Below, in pieces: positions 60,401-64,000 of a DNA stretch of 64,000 nt; position 1 is the first letter of the stretch, and every line of letters starts with the position of its first letter. Below the pieces are notes generated by a model. It was not told the DNA's origin. It did no database searches and saw nothing but the letters and a program-made list of their open reading frames with translations. The DNA is taken from the NCBI GenBank assembly GCA_021397835.1, contig JAJFZO010000469.1:310001-374000 (forward strand), written 5' to 3'. The translations under genes and the position numbers were made by a program. Source of the DNA: Moringa oleifera (Eukaryota; Streptophyta; Magnoliopsida; Brassicales; Moringaceae).

Positions 60401-61194
60401 TAAATAGGTAAAAATACGTTTATTTTTGTGCTAAATTGTGTTCACATGATAGTTTTTTTCATATATAATTTTTTATTTTGCTAACTTTAATTTTTATGTT
60501 TTACATGCAAATTATATGGATCTCTCACAAGATTCAAGCTCACATTGAGAATCAAGGGAGAGCAAAAAATGAGGTATCACTCATATGCCTAAAGTTATAA
60601 AAAGTAAACTCACAGCTGAGAAGATGCATATAGAAATAAATAAAAAAAGGGCAATCAGTTGGGAAAAAATGGTGCACAAATGATCAGCTATATTGGTGTC
60701 TTTGTACATCAAGCAGTACCTATAAACATTTCAAATTGACATCAAATACCTTAATGTACTAAAAAATAAGTTATGGGATCAAATTTTGGTAAGTAACTTG
60801 TAAAATAGAATATTTTTCTTATCTAATTATGTAAACTATTAAGTTTAATTTGTTTTCATATGTTATGTACTTTTATGGTACATTTGACAAGAACACGAGA
60901 AAATATTTATTACATTCTGTTACACTAAAATAGAGGAATTTTAAAACAAACCTCACTAAAAATACATTACACCATTTGTAAAAGATCCAAAAGGGATTCA
61001 AGATTCACTAGAAGAATAAAAGAGTTGCTTATAGCCTCATATTTAAAGCGAATTTTTTAATTCACGCTTATTTGAAAAAATTTTGGTATTATAAGTATAT
61101 TACAATCTTATGCATATTTATATTTAGACTAAATATTAATATTTGTTACAAGAGAAGAAAAAAGCATAAGTGAAACAGAGAAAAAAGACTATCT

Positions 61195-62365
61195 ATGACC
61201 ATCGATTATCTTGCAAGGGGTTTGTAGGATTAAAGATTGAACTGGTCAATTATATTTATTTTAATTGTGCTCATGTATTAGAATTAACTTCTTCACACTA
61301 ATATGAAGATGGGTTCACTTCAAATCTAACATTAAAGAAAAAAAATCTTTGGGCATTAATGAAGATATTGGCCATGCCACATTGTGAAAAACAATACAAG
61401 CTAATTCAAATTGAGAGTACATTAATGAGACAGTTAGAGAATGTGTTGACAGAATAATAAGTATTTTTGTTTTTTAAACTTTTTAAATTAATTTTTTATT
61501 TCAAGTAACCATATATTTATGCGTTAATTAGATATTTATGTAGGATGATTTGATGGCACAAGAGATACAGGGTACTTTTAGAGAAGATATACTCACAATA
61601 ACCCTTGGTACTTCAGAGCATTTTGCTCGTGTCAGAGGTGTTGCCTTTGGAGTCTCAATCACTTCTTACTTTTGGAGGAATGTAAAAGTGCCAACAGTCC
61701 CCTATGATAATGTGATCATTAAGAAAAAAATGATGGACATCTTGAATTGGATAGATAGTCATAAACATCTATTGGATGATGTGAGTGCACCACATCTTCA
61801 TGACCTTAAATGTTCCAGTAAGGCTAGCAACAACATCAATAAAGCAGTATCCTATGAAGAAGATCTCGCACCATCTTCAGCCCACATATTATCATTTCAG
61901 CATATAAATTCGAAGGTATATCATGTGTTCTTCACTTCATTTATTGTTACTTTTGTTTGTCATGCATTAAATATTGCTTTATGTTTTTCATTGTAATGTA
62001 TACCATGTCTGTTGAAGATTAATGATGACGTTGCTAATATTGTGGTCCTTGGGTCTATTTTCATTGATTTTGTTATGAATAAGATGATCCATAAGAATGA
62101 CATGGTGAAGGGTGATATAAAAGTTCAGATCACGATAGCTATGAAGCTTGATGCTCTCTTGCCTCGATCGATAGATGAGCTAAATATCTTTACTTTATCT
62201 CAAGTAGTTGGGACACACATCACTTGGCCATCACAATGGATTATTGCTATTGGATATCAGGTAATATGTTTTCATAAATTGTATTATTTTCATAAAATTT
62301 ATGAATTAATAGTTATGGATAACATATTTGATTTTTTTAGGGTATCATCTAAATCGATGCCATAA
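61195..62365 (+). pseudogene. Second ORF of the Ulp1-bearing CACTA, third copy
   Basis: A conserved start appears near 61197 (DHRLSCKGFVGLKIELVN). 61550-61996 is open for 148 residues (FREDILTITLGTSEHFARVR, VSITSYFWRN, MMDILNWIDSHKHLLDDVSA), and 62012-62365 for 117 residues (KVQITIAMKLDALLPRSIDE, VVGTHITWPSQWI). Gaps between the stretches look like introns (gtatat at 61917, gtaat at 62261) or decay. The same order occurs in the outer element. These are ORF2 products of plant CACTA elements that carry a Ulp1 domain; the molecular role of this part is unknown to me. Confidence 0.6.
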
Positions 62366-62763
62366 GCTCATGTAAAACGAGATATAGAGTCCATATATAA
62401 ACCACTCAAGTTATATTATCGTAATGTCTATCATGCGATGGACATAGACATGATAATAGCCATTCCATTGGATGAAATAATTTTTTATACGTAAGGCACA
62501 ATATATATTTGCAAAGATGATATCATACAATTTTGTTATATGAAAGAGTTAAGTGTTACAATCATTCAAGCTTATATCGTGTATGTCTATCATATTTTAT
62601 TACTATGTTTTATTTTTTAACTAATTTTTAAGATTAAAAGGCTTAATTTTTGTTTTGTATTACAAGAAGCTTTATAGAGATAAGATAATCACACATGGCT
62701 TAAACAATAAAATACTTATTTGTTGATCTTATGATGCTATTAGTGAGAAGCATTAATAATATT

Positions 62764-63570
62764 AAAGAGCAAGCAAGATATCTTGCTATAAGGATAAGGC
62801 AAGCAGCACGTGACCAGGGAGCCGTGATGCTTCCCTATAATATCAAGTAAGTAGACATAAATTTTTAATTGCAAACATATATTTGAACATTAATTATTTT
62901 ATTGAAATTATATTATAAATTTGTAGTGACATTGGATGTTGGCCATTATAGAACCTGATTTATATCAATATAAGATTTTTGATACATTGGAGTGCAGTGA
63001 TCGACATGATCTGAAAAAATCTTATTACAACGTGAGTTTATAAATATTTAGTAAAGTTAAATGTTAAATATAAAATTTATAATTATATATGATTAATATT
63101 TATTTTTCAGTGTTTTTAGGATGTACATGGCGATTCATGCGCCAAGATTGTCAAAAAAAAAAATTTAAGTTTTATTTGTCAGGTATTATTATAATACAAT
63201 TGAATTTATGTTTCTTATGTTTTTTTACTTTTATTTATTAGATTGATATTTTTAATTTTTTTCGTATAATGTCCACACAAGTCCTCTAACGTTGAGTGTG
63301 GTTATTATATTCTGGCATACATGAGGCACATGATTGAAAGACATAGTGATATCGTTCTTTTTCATAAAATAGTAAGTTTTTTTAATAATTGTTTGATTAG
63401 TTAATGTGTTTGTTATTAATAATATGTTAATTTATTTATGTGTTTTTATAAATGTCGTTGAATGATAAAGTCATGTACACTAAAATAAAAATAGATCAAT
63501 TGAGGAAAGAATTTTGTGACTTCACATGGTACTATTTGAGCAATACAATAAGAGATGAATTTTAAGAATG
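62764..63570 (+). pseudogene. Ulp1-like (C48) cysteine protease domain of the third CACTA
   Basis: Exon-like pieces are 62764-62850 (EQARYLAIRIRQAARDQG, ending MLPYNIK), 62927-63031 and about 63268-63363. The second holds the catalytic His-Trp pair (HWMLAIIEPDLYQ, His codon 62930-62932) and Asp (KIFDTLE), ending at a gtgagt donor. The third reads CPHKSSNVECGYYI, with the catalytic Cys at 63297-63299. Helix YTKIKIDQLRKEFCDFTWYY follows near 63475. Ulp1-family proteases cleave SUMO or related tags; transposon-borne copies have no established function here. His, Asp and Cys are present, but Lys replaces the usual oxyanion Gln six residues before Cys. Whether it is expressed is doubtful because the surrounding element is broken. 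Confidence 0.8.
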
Positions 63571-64000
63571 CTTTCTTTTGAAGATTAGAACATATTAAAC
63601 ATACTTTTGCACACTATGTAAAAGTTAGTTATTTGATGAATTTCATATATGATAACATATTGTATATTCGTGTAATTAAAAATTATTAATATTAATTTGA
63701 GTCATTGAATGAATATCTTAAATAATAATATTTTAGTACATTAATTATTAGAAGAGTATTGAAGTATTTTTTAATTGATATATTATTATCATACTATAAA
63801 GTTGAGGAGTGAATGTGTTAGTGTATATATTGCAGTGTGATTTGGTATGTCATGTACTATGAAAAAGTGAAGGTGTTATTATATATTTAAATGTGATTTG
63901 GTGTATTATTATTGCACTGTATAATATTGGAGGAGTGAAGGTGTTAAGGTGTATGGGAGTAGTGTGTTATTGGTATGCAAATTGAGGTGTGTTATATTGA

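Larger units (their letters stand above)
59877..64000 (+). mobile_element. Third CACTA fragment (transposase end, ORF2, Ulp1), runs off window
   Basis: It begins abruptly inside the transposase C-terminal domain. 59877-61136 is a direct repeat of 55782-57043. It then continues into a second ORF and a Ulp1-like protease, followed by 3' non-coding sequence to the window end. The right terminus is not included. Transposase frames contain stops, while ORF2 and the protease exons are comparatively well kept. Confidence 0.8.

Overview
This is nuclear DNA from a flowering plant, very probably a eudicot. It is strongly AT-rich, its genes have short exons with GT-AG introns, and its proteins belong to plant-specific families (LPR-type multicopper oxidase, subgroup 4 R2R3-MYB repressor, type I MADS, plastid-type DUF3326). 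Repeats from copia, gypsy, hAT and CACTA superfamilies fill much of the rest. I cannot name the species. No RNA gene or CRISPR array was recognised.

Layout. 1-5.5 kb: three minus-strand Ty1/copia remnants lying head to tail; the LTR of the first carries a piece of mitochondrial DNA (end of rps19, start of rps3). 5.5-7.2 kb: tandem duplications and AT-rich spacer. 7.25-10.8 kb: a decayed, intron-containing minus-strand copy of ACTIN-INTERACTING PROTEIN 1 (WD40 family). 11.0-12.3 kb: a tandem pair of type I MADS-box genes, the first truncated, the second complete. 14.46-17.04 kb: an intact three-exon LPR1-like multicopper oxidase (584 aa). 18.99-25.74 kb: a nine-exon DUF3326 gene (415 aa), probably plastid-targeted.

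26-37 kb is repeat-rich: two clusters of one ~280-bp repeat family in opposite orientations, a Ty3/gypsy integrase remnant, a hAT (RICESLEEPER-like) transposase pseudogene with one recognisable terminus, and a CACTA deletion derivative that keeps its promoter and 5' region. 40.22-41.41 kb: an intact three-exon R2R3-MYB repressor of the MYBC2-L type (231 aa). 45.8-64 kb: a CACTA (En/Spm) nest. An outer, decayed element with a Ulp1-like protease is interrupted by an ~8.0-kb CACTA element with a candidate 3-bp target duplication. A foldback MITE sits in its right end, and a third CACTA fragment runs off the window.

The four apparently functional genes (MADS at 11.7 kb, LPR1-like, DUF3326, MYBC2-L-like) have separate roles and form no pathway cluster. 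I found no convincing new biological system. The best leads are the mitochondrial fragment inside a retrotransposon LTR, the nested CACTA structure with unlike subterminal repeats at its two ends, and the altered C-terminal repressor motif of the MYB. Family and domain names come from recognition of sequence motifs, not from a database search.
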